Shown: piece by piece, positions 1 to 11,299 of the stretch
Numbering within the stretch: the first letter of the stretch is position 1
Layout of the letters: each line of letters begins with the position of its first letter
Origin: Vermamoeba vermiformis
Lineage: Eukaryota; Tubulinea; Echinamoebida
Assembly: GCA_045837725.1 (NCBI GenBank)
Contig: JBEWZL010000121.1
Location: 1-64,000, forward strand
Reading direction: 5' to 3'
DNA: 64,000 nucleotides
Notes under the pieces: model-generated
Seen by the model: the letters and a program-made list of their open reading frames with translations, nothing else
Told to the model about the DNA's origin: nothing
Databases searched by the model: none
Program-made: the position numbers and the translations under genes

Positions 1-265
1 TAGTGTGATTATAGATTGAGACTAGTGTTATAAAAATAATCGCGTTGTGAATTACCGAAAATTTAGAAATGACTCCTTTCGAATTTACAAGGATTTATCC
101 CTCAATGATTTTTGTTCATCCAGCGTTTTTTGAATTCAACTTGTAATAAATTTAATTTTAAGATAAATAAAATTTTTTTTTTGGATGAACAAGACAAGAT
201 CTAAGAGACAGCTACAAACAAATAATCCAAACAAATCAGTTTATTATTTATGGACAGGTAGATAC
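1..265. other. Downstream flank of the giant gene
   Basis: AT-rich sequence beyond the stop codon of the minus-strand giant gene. I see no gene in it. It is probably the 3' untranslated region and intergenic spacer. Confidence 0.4.
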
Positions 266-735
266 TTATTTTTTCTTCAATTGTTGCTTCATCAACTCAA
301 GTTTCTTCTTTTCTATCTCTGCATTCTTCTTCTCAAGTTCTCGACGCTTTTTCTCTTCTTCCATTCGCTTCTTCTCAGCTTCTTGTCGCTTCTTGTCAGC
401 TTCAGCTTGCTTCTTTTCGAGCTCCTTTTGTTTTCGGTCAAACTCTCGCTGCTTTTGTTCTGCTGCCTGTGCAGTTTGTTGAGCTTTCTTAAGATCTTCT
501 GCACGCTTTTTATCAAGCTCTTTCATCTTTTTGTCTGCATCAGCTCGTGCTTTGTCCATTTCCTTCTGCTTTTTGACCATATCAGCAGCGCGGCGATCTG
601 CGTCCTGCATCTTTCGTTCAAGATCTCGTTGATTTCGCTCTTGTTCTTCCATTTTACGCTCAAATTCACGCTCTCTTTGCTGTTGACGCCAAGCTTCCTC
701 CTCCTCTTCGCGACGTCTGTTGTCCTCGTCTAATT
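266..735 (-). other. C-terminal coiled coil of the giant protein
   Basis: The last exon encodes about 155 residues, nearly all Lys, Glu, Arg, Gln, Ala and Asp, starting at EDNRRREEEEAW and ending QLMKQQLKKK-like at the TAA. The acceptor at about 735 joins the preceding exon (about 916-765, ending SDIQDEI) in frame. Confidence 0.75.
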
Positions 736-3700
736 GCTATTAGCAATGCATTTTTATGATAAATTCTACCATACCTATTTCATCCTGAATATCAGATTCT
801 ACACTTTGAGCATCCCGCGGAGTGAAAACCCACTGCAAATTAAGTGTGCAATCTAAACTTCGAGCAGACAGATTCACTTCGAACATTAGCACTGCGCCAC
901 CACGAACAAGCGAGACCTATGAACTGTTAACTCACTATCAAGCATTCACTTTAAACTTACACTAACTTGCGGATTGGTGAAATGACCAAGCGTGAAACTA
1001 GAATCGTTGGCAGGATTAGGGCGAATCAAGATCTCTTGCACGCAATCCTTAATGGCACGGAGAACATCGATATTTTGTTTGGCAAGCGTGGTCACCCTGA
1101 GATTTGATTAGCTTGACTGTCAAAATATAACGCGTGTCTGCTTACTGCTTGATTAGCGTAGTTGGCATGTCCATAACTTTATCTTGCAAGGTGCGTTGAT
1201 AATCGAATTCTGGATCTTGGAAAGCTGGCGAAGTGAGCATGAAGGGCCAATCAACCATTACATCAATGTCCTTGTCAATAACGAACTTGACTTCTTCATT
1301 GAGTTGTGCAAGGTGACTGTCAACTAACGTAACAAAATGCTTCTCGACGAGTGGACGCAAGTTAAGTAGAGCTTCGAGCATTGGCTTCAGCTTTGGAACG
1401 TTGTTGAAATTGAAAAGAGTGTGCCAAGAGTAATTCAATATTAATTGATTTCCGTCAACCAAGACTTCGTAGCCTAGCTGACGGGCACTATCAAGACGAA
1501 CGAGCAACTTTTTAAATTGCTGCAGTAAACTCTTCACCGCAGGGATTTCCAACAAGGCTCGAACGCTGCAGAGCAATACAGTTAATTACATTGGTACCTA
1601 AACAAGCAACAAACATACCCGTTAGCTCCAAGCAATGTGTTATCGAGCACAACTCCGCTCAAGTTTGACAACGAGTGGAACTTTGCTTTCGAGCTCTCTG
1701 CGATAAACTCAGGGTGAGCCAAGATGGTTGCCCAATCAATTTCGAAATTCCAATCGAGGCCAGTAGCTGCAACGAACTTCTTTTCGAACGCAGAGATGAG
1801 CTGGTTGATGTCGTACTTGAGCACTGGGATTTCAGCTTCGAGCAAGGGCAGTAAGTCGTACTTCCACTCGCGGTTCTTAGTGGCTAGCTGGTTCAACGCA
1901 GGCTTGGCAATGATTTGTTTCTTGCTGGCATCATATTCGAGTTGTACGCCAAGACCAGAGGGTTGTAATTCGATCAGCACGCTATCCACCTTGGCGTTCA
2001 CGATGTCTTTCGATGTCGGGTGCTCTCCCAATGTAGCCAAGCCGCCCAACAGTGCGTAGCTGAAGCTGTTGAACAGATCGCGAATGTACTTGGAGCGATC
2101 ACGAGGAGATTCGGTGCCGAAAGCGTTATCGCTCAATAAGAAGGCCGTTGGAACATCGACGGTGATAACCTTTCCAAAGACAGCCTCGAGATTCTTCTTT
2201 AGGTCATTGAAGCCTTGTGCAGTGTCATGCAATGCAATGTCGATGACCAAGCCATAAAGATCCTCAACCACGTCTTTAAGATCCATTTGACGAGCAACAG
2301 CCTCCATTGCACCATTAACGCCTTGCTTATTCAGAACAATCTTGATATTAGTCTGAGCACTATCCGCGAACTTCACTTGGTAGTAACCATCAATATCATC
2401 GACCGCAATAGTGACCTATTCAGCGTTAGAAGTGGATCCGGATCTGGGTTGCGTGCGAGATCTTACCTTCTTCAGTAACTTTCCAACGCGGGCTAGACCA
2501 ACAGGGTGCACGCAAACACTATCCAGAGACTTGACGAGTGCCTTGCCGAACTTGTCGCTCAAAGTGTTGAATGTATTGTACATCGGGTCACATCCGAGGC
2601 GCTTGAATTCCTCGGATCCCAGGTAAGTCCTACACCGATGTTTAAATAAATGTGTTATAATATGTATGTAGCACGTACCAATCAATTTCAAATGAGAAAT
2701 CGGGCAGATATTGGGTCAATTTACTAGTGTGACCAAGGAATGCAACTGCTGCTCTGTACTTCCACAAAGGAATCGAGATATTCAACAAATACTCGATGTT
2801 ATTTTGCAGCGCTTTGAATCCGTCTATAATTACCGGCAGTTAGAATTGCGTGAATAATAGGGGGCGTTTAACTTACTACTAGTGAAGCCATCTGTTACCA
2901 CTAATGTCTCGCCTAGTTTTTGGAGCGGTGCAGAGTACGTCGTGGCCACCAACTTGATCGTGTTGATTTGCGAGGTGAACAATTGCTGACAATTTGGATA
3001 GACTCGCACGATGCTCAATACTGTATCAACCACGACCTTTGCAGATGCGAGGAAGTTGTTCAAAATGCTTTCTTGTTCTTTATCGTCGTGCTTGTCAAAG
3101 AACTCTTTGTTGAGACGTAAACCGCTCCAGTCAATTTCAACTCGCATTGGTTGGCCACACTTTTGGCTCAACTCGGCTTCCCAGCGTGCGATGCGCGACA
3201 GACCCTCGCTACTAAAGAAGCGTTAATCAAGGCATTAATAGTAGCATAACATACTATTCGGCGGTCGCAATAGTCAAGACTGAATCCACCAAAGGCTTCA
3301 TGTAGTTCAAACTTTCTTTGGCGTAGGTCAAGGCCAAGTTGAACGCCAATTGTTCGGTAGGCATCAAATAGTCGACTGTGTAGTACTTCTGAACATAACC
3401 TCTTGCCAGATCGTGAAGGTTATCACGCTCGCAATCGTATGTCACCGTAACGAGCTTCACGTGGCTCTTTATCGTGCCGTTGTTTTTCGGGTGTTGAAGC
3501 GTTGCGCTGAGGTTATTTCTCCACAACGAGTTGATGTTACTAGCGAGCTGAGTGATGTACGATGCACGCTGCGCTGCGCTGTTGGACAAGAACTTCGGGT
3601 GGGAGATAAATTGCTCATAATCAAGAGCAAAATTGATGTCGAACTGGAAGGTGTTCTTCAGGTGTACCGAGAGGTCATTGAGAAGCTGCTGAGCCTTGTG

Positions 3701-6700
3701 CTGGGCTGTTCGAATGCCAAAGCACAACAAGTCGTCGAGTTTCTCCAGAACGTGATACAAAGTATCTCTACGCTGAGCGGACGATAAATTAATTGTCACT
3801 TTCACAAGTTTGGAGTCGGGCTGATATGTGAGCATGTAGAATGAAGACTGATTGCCGTTGTACGGAGCATTCACTTTGTTCTCTGGGTCATAGGTGAACT
3901 CGATCGCCTTGATGCTATTAGTAATGAATTCACCGTTGACCGGGTCTTTGAACAAGCTATCCAAACTACGGGAGGATTAGATATGAGACAAGAATAGATT
4001 CGACAGCGTACCTGACAGATCGGAGGACTCTAGTAGCGTACGAAGATGAGAGTTCAACGATCAGTCGCTCTCTTTCAGTACCGTTGAGTGCAGTGAATCC
4101 AGGTTGTTCCAAGAAAGACCAATCGATCTGAGTTTGGAGATCTTTTGCCGTAGGTGCGTCTTTAATTAAGCTATCTCGAAGTTCTTGAAGCTTCTGGGTA
4201 GCGCTGCGCTTAGCCATGTTGTCAAAGAGACGCAAAAGCTCTTTGATTTTGTGCATCAAGTTGTACAAGCTGCTGTCGTATTTGTCCAAGTTAATGGTGA
4301 ACAGAAGAGTCTTTGTATCGTTGTTCAACTCCAAACTGTAGAATCTCTCGTGCACTCCCAACGATGTGTTATCGTCAACTTTGTTATCGGGTGAGTAGGT
4401 GAAGACAATGTTGGCGATGCGCTCTTGAATCGCGGCCTTAATCATTGCATCCTTGCATAGCGACTGCACACTACGAAAGAATTAGATTGACAGGTCTTAT
4501 CACGTGCAACTTACTTATCGTTGGCATTGAAAAGGAACGAAGCAATGGTGTTCTGCGCCAATCTGGAAATGCGATTTGATCTCCAATCCAAATCTTCTTT
4601 GACGAATCGCTCGTGCGTGGCAAACGACCAATCGATATCTATCTTCATGTCAAAACCAACGTCTTTCTTGAAGCGTGTCTCGATGTCCGAAATTGTTTTG
4701 TACGATGTACGTTTGTCTTGAGCAAGTCTCACGTTCAACAAGTTATCCAACTTGTGACCGATATAATAGAAGCTCAAATCAAACTTGTTCATGTTGATAT
4801 TGACGCGAAGAGTGCCTTCTGAGTCCAACACGAGCTCGTAGTGGTTTGAATATTGATTGTCGCCTGAGGCAACCTTGTTTTCGGGGTCGAAAGTGAAGAC
4901 GATCTTCTTAAAACGAGAGGCCACGGCCTCTTTAATAATTTCGTCCCTGCACTTGGATTGGAGCCTACAAGACGATTAGATGTATTCTTTAGAGGGACCG
5001 TAAAACTTACGACTCATTGTTGTTTAAAACGAAGCTCGGAATTGTTGAACGGTATAACTGCGAGATAATTCGTGAATAACGCTCCAGCTGGCTGTAAGAC
5101 CTTTGTCCCTCTTCGAGGAAGTTGTTATGCTTGGTAAAAGCAAAGTCTATCTCGATGGGCAGCGCGATACCAGTCTCGTTTTTGAATCTGTCCTCGATGG
5201 GCTTGATCGCTGCCTTGGATTTACTCATCTCCTGTTCAACACGAGTATCCAATAGAACTTCAATTTTCTGATTAAAGTTCGTCAAGCTATTATCAACTGC
5301 CTTCGCGTTGACTATAACTTTGAGGAGGCCCTCGGCTTCATCAAGGCCAACGGAATAATTTTGAGCATAGTTTGCCATATTGTCGTTGATGGTGTCGTCA
5401 AAGTCAACGCCGATTTCAACGCTTCGGATGCGCGAGAGAATAGCTTGCTTGATTACCGAGTCGTTTGACAAGTCACCCAAACTGCAATAAGACATGTCAG
5501 TTACCACATTTGTACATGCGCGGCACTTACCCGTTGTTCCTATTCAATATGCACGCGCTAATGTTAGCTAAAGGATCAAGAAGTCTCTTCTTCTCGTAAT
5601 CTGACTTGGCAACGAACTTGGGATGGTTGATAATGGCATCCCAATCCACGGTAAGAGTGACGGGACCAACTTTCTTGATGTAGTCTTCACACTCTTTAGC
5701 AATCTTCCTCTTAACTTCCACAAGAAGAGGATTCTCGGCTAATTTAACCTCTTGCGGAGCCGGTTGAGGAACAGGAATCGGAATGGGCACTGATGGTAAA
5801 GTGACGGGAAGTGGCGTTTGTGTGTTGGTTGGCGTTTGAACTGATGGGGCTGGCGTAAGTACAGGGGTAGGCAACGGTGTAGGGGTAACGATCGAAGGCT
5901 GCGGAGAAGGTGTTGCAAAATTATTGACAGGCATCAAAGCAGCAACTGGCAATGGTTCGATGGACTTCTGGCTGGCCAACAAGGCTTTTTGAGCTCTTTC
6001 TGCTTCTTCTCGAGCACGCTCAACTTCTTTTTGCTCGCGTTGAATACGTTCAAGCTCGCGTTGCTGCTCTTGCTCTAGTTGCACGCGACGAGCACGCTCT
6101 TCTTCGTCGCGTTTCCGTTCCTCCAACAAAACACGCTGCTTCTCTTCATTTTCGCGAGCACGTTGGGCCTCAATTTCAGCCTTTTTGCGCTGTTCCTCTT
6201 CGAACTGGAGCTTATTAATGCGATCTTGCTCTGCCTTTCGTGCTTCTTGCTCTTGCAAAAGTCTATTGGCTGCATCTAGGTCAACGGTCGGCGTCTCTGG
6301 ATTATTGAGCGCGTAAACCAACTTGTCCTTCAGGTTATAAAACGTAACGTTGAATTGAGACAAGTTAACATTGACACGAAGCAATGGAGGCTGAAGTTTG
6401 ATCTCCCAGTTTTTGTCACCAACCGCGGCACTTGTCGAATTGTTAAAATCGATGCAGTAAACTATCTTGCGGAACTTTAATAACGCGTTGGCTTTCATGT
6501 CGTTGTTTTGGTTCAATAAGACAGGAATTCTACGCAAATAATTAGTCATAATTAGTACTGGCTTAATGGCACTTACGAATCATTTCCGTTCAGCAATCGT
6601 GGTAAACCCGTTTTCCAAATAGATTGAATAATCTTCGAGTAATCGTCCAGTGATTTGCACAGGAAATTTCCACTTAAAGTAAAAGACCAGTCGATCTCCA

Positions 6701-9700
6701 ACTCAATGGCGTCTCCAAGACTAGCGGTCAACTGGCTTTGAAGAGCAGGCAACGCTTTCATCGCATCTCTCTTCTCCTTCGCAATGCGCACGTGCAGTGC
6801 AGTCTCGATTTTCTCCAGAGAACTGTAAAGCGTATCTCCGAATTGCTTCATATTCACAGTGAACAGCAATACGCAACCTAAAACACGAGTTTAAAAAGTC
6901 TCCGGAGATTACATTGAACGTACTCGATAAGGTGACATCGTAATGCTTGCCGTAATTGCCACCAATTGGCGAGTTGACTTGATTGTCTGTGTCATACACG
7001 AAGAGAACTTGTTTGACTTGGTCTTGAATAGTTCGCTTTACGAGTTCATCCTTAGCAAGCGCCACAATTCTATTTAAATGATTAGCAAGACCGAAAGGCG
7101 AGACTTCCACTTACCCGTCGCCGGACGTTAACACGCGAGGCAAGTGGTTCTGGTGAATGGCTCGAATAATCTTCGACTGGTCGTCAAGAGATTTAGTGGT
7201 GAAATCAGAGTGGTTCGTGAACTTCCAGTCGATATCAATATCAATTGAAAATCCGATAGCCTTTGCCAAATTCTCCATTATTGTCTTCAAACCGAGCTTG
7301 GCGGCACGTTTCTCTTGTTCCGTGCGAACATTGAGCAATACCTCCATCTTTTCTTTGAACGAATACAAAGCATCGCCGTACTGCTTCATATTGATGGGAA
7401 TGTACAAATCGAAACCTGAGTTATAAATTAACACTACGTTCTTGCAATACACCGAAACTCACCTTGTAACAACAGCTCGTAATGCTTTCCGTAGTTGCCA
7501 CCAACAGTTGACGCAATTCTATTTTCAGCATCATAAGTCGCGTGAATAGAACGAATACGCTCTCTGACTGCCTCTTTAATTGTGTCGTCTTTGGCCAGAT
7601 CAGCAAGACTGAGAAAGAATTAGACATACATTGAAGGTATGATTGTGCGCATACCCATCGCCAGAGGTCATGATACGCGGGAGGTGCGTTTGATAAAGTG
7701 CTTTGATGATTTTTGACTGTTCTTCGAGTGACTTGGACGTAAAGTCAGAGTGATGAGTGAAGATCCAATCGACGCCAAGTTCGATGGCAAAGCCTAGCTT
7801 AGCGTTCAAGCTCTGCTCGATATCCTTGATAGGCTTGCCCGCGTCGCGCTTTTCTTGTTCAACACGAACATTGAACAAGACGTCAATCTTATCCTTGAAG
7901 TAGTAAAGCGTGTCCGCGTACTTGTCCAGGTTGATCCGAATGACAAGGTCTTTGCCGCTCAAGGTCGTTTCATAATGCTTGGCATAATTTCCACCAATAG
8001 GAGACGCAACTTTGTTGTCGACATCATAACTAAAGACTATACGGCAAACCTGCGACTCTATTGCGTGCCGCATAATATCATCTTTGCACATGTCAGCCAA
8101 ACTAAACAAAAAGAATTAAGTACTATATTGAAGCAATCCTAATCCTTACCCGTCGCTTGATGTTAGAACACGTAAGGCATGTGCGGTATAGACTTGCTTA
8201 ATGATCTTCGACTGGTCGTCCAAGGACTTTGATTTGAAAACTTGGTGCTCGGTGAATTGCCAATCAAGCTGGACCTCAATAAAGACGCCTATTTTCGCCT
8301 TCAAATCGGCTGCTATCTTTTCAAATGCTTGATGTGCATAGCTCTTCTCCTGTTCGACGCGCACGTTCAATAAGACTTCAATTTTGTCCTTGAAGTTGTA
8401 GAGAGTATCGCCGAACTTGTCCATGTTAATGTTTACCACGAGATTTGCGCCTTGTAAAATAGTCTCATAGTGTTTAGCATAATTGCCACCAATGGCGGAA
8501 TTGATCGTATTAGCTGGAATGTACGCCACAATAACTCGACCAATACGATTTTGAAGAGCAGCCTTCATAACACTGTCTTTGGCCAAGTCGGGCAATCTTT
8601 ACATAAGTTAGCATTTGCTAGATCCACGTACGTGACCAGACATACCCGTCACTTGAGTTCAATATCCTAGGTAAATGATTCGCATGAACGGCCTTAATGA
8701 TTTTTGTTTGGTCGTCGAGAGATTTTGATGTGAATGCTGGGTCAGTAGTGAACTCCCAGTCCACGCCGATATCGATGAAGAAGCCCAACTTCTTGTTAAC
8801 CTCAGCAGCTAGCTTTTCAAGGGCCACTTGAGTATCGCGCTTGTCTTGTTCGACGCGCACGTTCAGTAAGACTTCAATTTTGTCCTTGAAATTGTAGAGT
8901 GTATCGCTATACTTTTCGCTGTTGATGGTCACGAAGAGGGTATTTGCTATACATCATTAGCTATCAATAATGTACAAGCCGACAAGACTTACATTGCAAA
9001 GTTGTCTCATAATGCCTGGCGTAATTACCTCCCACAGGAGAGTTGACACTGTTAGTCGGATCCAACCTTATTATTACGTGATTTACTCGGCCTTGAATAG
9101 TGCGCTTCATAATATCATCTTGTGCAAGCCCAAATATACTATCAATATTAGATAAAAGTACTAGTAAAGAATGACATCATACCCGTCGCTAGTGGAAATG
9201 ATACGTGGGTAATGTGACTGGTAGATTTGCTTAACGATCTTTGTTCTTTCGTCCAAAGGCTTAGCGAGAAACGTTACGTCCGCAGCGAAACTGAAATCAA
9301 CATCTAAATAGAGACCCAAGCCAGATTTGCTTCGCAATTCGTCTTGAAGCTTATCCAAAGCCTGGCGCGTATCACGCTTATCTTGATCGGTGCGTACGTC
9401 AAGTACCACTTCTAACTTTTCTTTAAAGTTATGGAGCACGTCGCCATACTTATCCAAATTAATTGTTACCACAAGATCCGTGCCTGAATTCAATTAAATC
9501 AATTGAGCTCACAAAAAATCGTGCCCGAATTTAATTACCTTGCTGTTGCACAATATAATGCTTTGAATAGTTGCCTGTATTGGCGCAAATAGAATTGTTT
9601 GGATCAAACTGAAAGACGATCTGTCTGAACCTGTCGATGATCGTGCTCTTTATAATGTTATCCCCGCATAACTCTGCGATACTGAATAGTAAGACGTTAG

Positions 9701-10054
9701 TTCTTATCTGTCACAGAGAGTTACAGTAACGTGCTAAATTAAATTGATAATTACCTATTTACGACCGTATTTGCCGCGTTCTGAGACGTGTTCAAGAAAA
9801 TTTTTTGTTGCTCGGTTGCACCCTAATATTAACCGTAAATACTTCGGAAGCAATAATTCCTGGATTTACCTTGGAAATAAAAGAAGGGTGCGAGATAAAT
9901 GTATCCCATTTTCCAGCAAAGCTAATTGCATGCCCGATTTTTGCCTCTAAGGCTTTTGACTGTTCTGACAACCTAAATCTCGGATGAGAAACAAATTTCC
10001 TTTGTGGTTGTGTTTAACTTACTTAGCGTCAGCCGCAATACACCACGAGTCCAT
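266..10054 (-). CDS. Giant modular protein, about 17 copies of an unrecognised ~150-residue module, with coiled coils
   Basis: A multi-exon gene read from the ATG at 10054 to the TAA at 266, roughly 2,600 residues after removing about 30 introns. The first exon is short (ATG to about 10026) and continues at about 9974. Every module repeats the same order: a segment like FxYDxDNKVxSPIGGNY and KHYE, then VxINLDKYxDTLYNFKDK, then EVLLNVRVEQEKRDA, then an acidic strand ending in DWxF, then SLDDQSKII and a close like LPRILTSxDG. Introns cut after the DG at the same phase, so exons join cleanly across the array. The eighth module (6549-5527) has a long Glu/Arg/Gln coiled coil and a Pro/Thr linker inserted. 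The last partial module (about 1098-785) runs into a C-terminal coiled coil. No signal peptide or membrane segment is seen. I do not recognise the module. A scaffold or cytoskeletal role is only a guess. The locus could be split into more than one gene, but joins I checked at several junctions keep frame. Confidence 0.75.
785..9740 (-). repeat. Tandem array of diverged protein-coding modules (~500 nt each)
   Basis: About 17 modules, approximately at 9740-9160, 9130-8645, 8595-8146, 8109-7660, 7610-7111, 7080-6573, 6549-5527, 5490-5007, 4964-4511, 4469-3966, 3964-3254 (one and a half modules in a single exon), 3215-2830, 2820-2470, 2415-1625, 1576-1142 and 1098-785, plus a partial first unit above 9880. 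Neighbouring units can be very close at DNA level: about 60 nt around 8349-8408 and 8848-8908 match almost base for base, which indicates recent tandem duplication or conversion. Confidence 0.8.
5940..6290 (-). other. Coiled coil inserted in the eighth module
   Basis: About 115 residues rich in Glu, Arg, Gln and Lys with heptad-like spacing (for example REEAERAQKALLASQ). It follows the YALNNPETPTVDLDAANRLL segment and precedes a Pro/Thr-rich linker (about 5760-5935). The normal module resumes at about 5750 with its DWDAIINHPKF strand. Confidence 0.7.
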
Positions 10055-10232
10055 GATAGTTGATCGTAGTTGTGGTTACCTCCGTTGCAATTTGGGACGG
10101 GACTGCCGAACAGTGTGGATTTTTTCAACGCTGTTTTGGCAGAACTTTCTGGTTTATTAAATTACGGGTGTAATATTTACAATACTTCTACAAAAAGGTT
10201 TGCTGGTTGGAGTAATTTGGACCGGGCAGTTT

Positions 10233-10562
10233 TTAGCGTGATCCTTCCTCGCTACTACTGGTGCTGCACGAGCAATCGTAGACGTATTTCTTCTTTTGCT
10301 TGCGCTTCCATGATAAAACTTGTCCCGGAATACTTTGTGCGAGCTCTGTGTGCGAGCCTTTTGTTTTTGTTGATGGCACGTCTGCCGCTAGATCGCCTGT
10401 GGATGAGCTTCGTTTTTTGTGATGATGCTTGTGTTTGTGCGATTTCTTCTTCTTGTGATGCGACTCGCTACCATTACTATTGTTACTGTCTGTTGTTTGC
10501 GCGAAGAGCGAGTAGGCTTCGATTTGTTTGAAATTGTGTGCGTGTTGGCCTTTGTGCGACAT
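10233..10562 (-). CDS. Small His/Lys-rich protein, 109 residues
   Basis: Single-exon reading frame from the ATG at 10562 to the TAA at 10233. The middle carries a very basic run, HHKKKKSHKHKHHHKKR, followed by a Ser/Thr-rich part and a basic patch (WKRKQKKKYVY), then a Ser-rich acidic tail. It looks disordered. The basic run could act as a nuclear or nucleolar targeting signal or bind metal; both are inference. It lies upstream of the giant gene on the same strand, about 180 nt away. No homologue is recognised, and a chance frame cannot be excluded. Confidence 0.45.
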   Translation of the reverse strand: MSHKGQHAHNFKQIEAYSLFAQTTDSNNSNGSESHHKKKKSHKHKHHHKKRSSSTGDLAADVPSTKTKGSHTELAQSIPGQVLSWKRKQKKKYVYDCSCSTSSSEEGSR

Positions 10563-11299
10563 TTGCTGCAACTCTTCGGATCTGTGGTTTTTTCGTTGCT
10601 GTGTGCTTCGCTTACTGCGAATTTTTTTTATGCTGTGGTTTGTCGTTTAGGAAAATTAATAAATCTCGAGATTTGAAGAATTTGGGATTGAATCTAGCTG
10701 AAAATTGAGTTAAGATTTGCCAGATTTGTTAAAACTAGGCCCAAAAATTGCGAAAGCTGCTATAAAATTACACAAAATATCTTCCCAACTTTACCTTAAT
10801 AATTAGAATGCCCAGGTGGGTCCTGAACCGAGCAATAAACTTAATCTCAAGAATGTTGTGTTTGTGTTCAATAATCAACCGCAATAGCAATTGTAATTAA
10901 TTTTAAAATGCAATCTGGCCAATTTAACTCACGTATAACCAATTTTTAATTCTGAAGTAAAAGGCGCACTGAAAGATCGCAAACCGTCGACACCTCTAGC
11001 CTCGTGAACATTGTTGCTCATCATATGGTTAGATGTTGTTGCGATGTGTTTGTGTTCTGAGTGTGGTTGTGGCTTTTGTGCTTGTGATCTCATTGCACCG
11101 AAAACATTTACGAAAAATCGAGGGGCTTTGATGCATGTCCCAAAATTTTTATTATTTTTGATTGTAAATAGGGTATACTACACCTACACTAGTCTATATC
11201 TTGCCGAATTGATGTGGCAGAAACACGCAATTGGCACGCGCAGATCTAGTAGAAGATAGGTTAATCACGCTGTAATATTTAGCATCAATATACATTATA
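10563..11299. other. Intergenic region between the His/Lys-rich gene and the MFS gene
   Basis: About 740 nt, AT-rich, with no supported gene. A short plus-strand frame at 11011-11259 is Cys-rich at its start but has no conserved features. The region should hold promoters of the two divergently transcribed genes. Confidence 0.4.

Noticed and set aside
185-733. Long plus-strand frame, Leu/Phe-rich
   Set aside because: It is the antisense shadow of the minus-strand coiled coil (Lys/Glu codons read as Phe/Leu).
3350-3787. 145-residue plus-strand frame inside the giant gene
   Set aside because: It lies opposite a clear module exon, its codon pattern is mirrored, and it has no conserved features.
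10070-10531. 153-residue plus-strand frame
   Set aside because: Opposite the His/Lys-rich gene. Its Cys/Leu-rich composition is a shadow of Lys/His codons.
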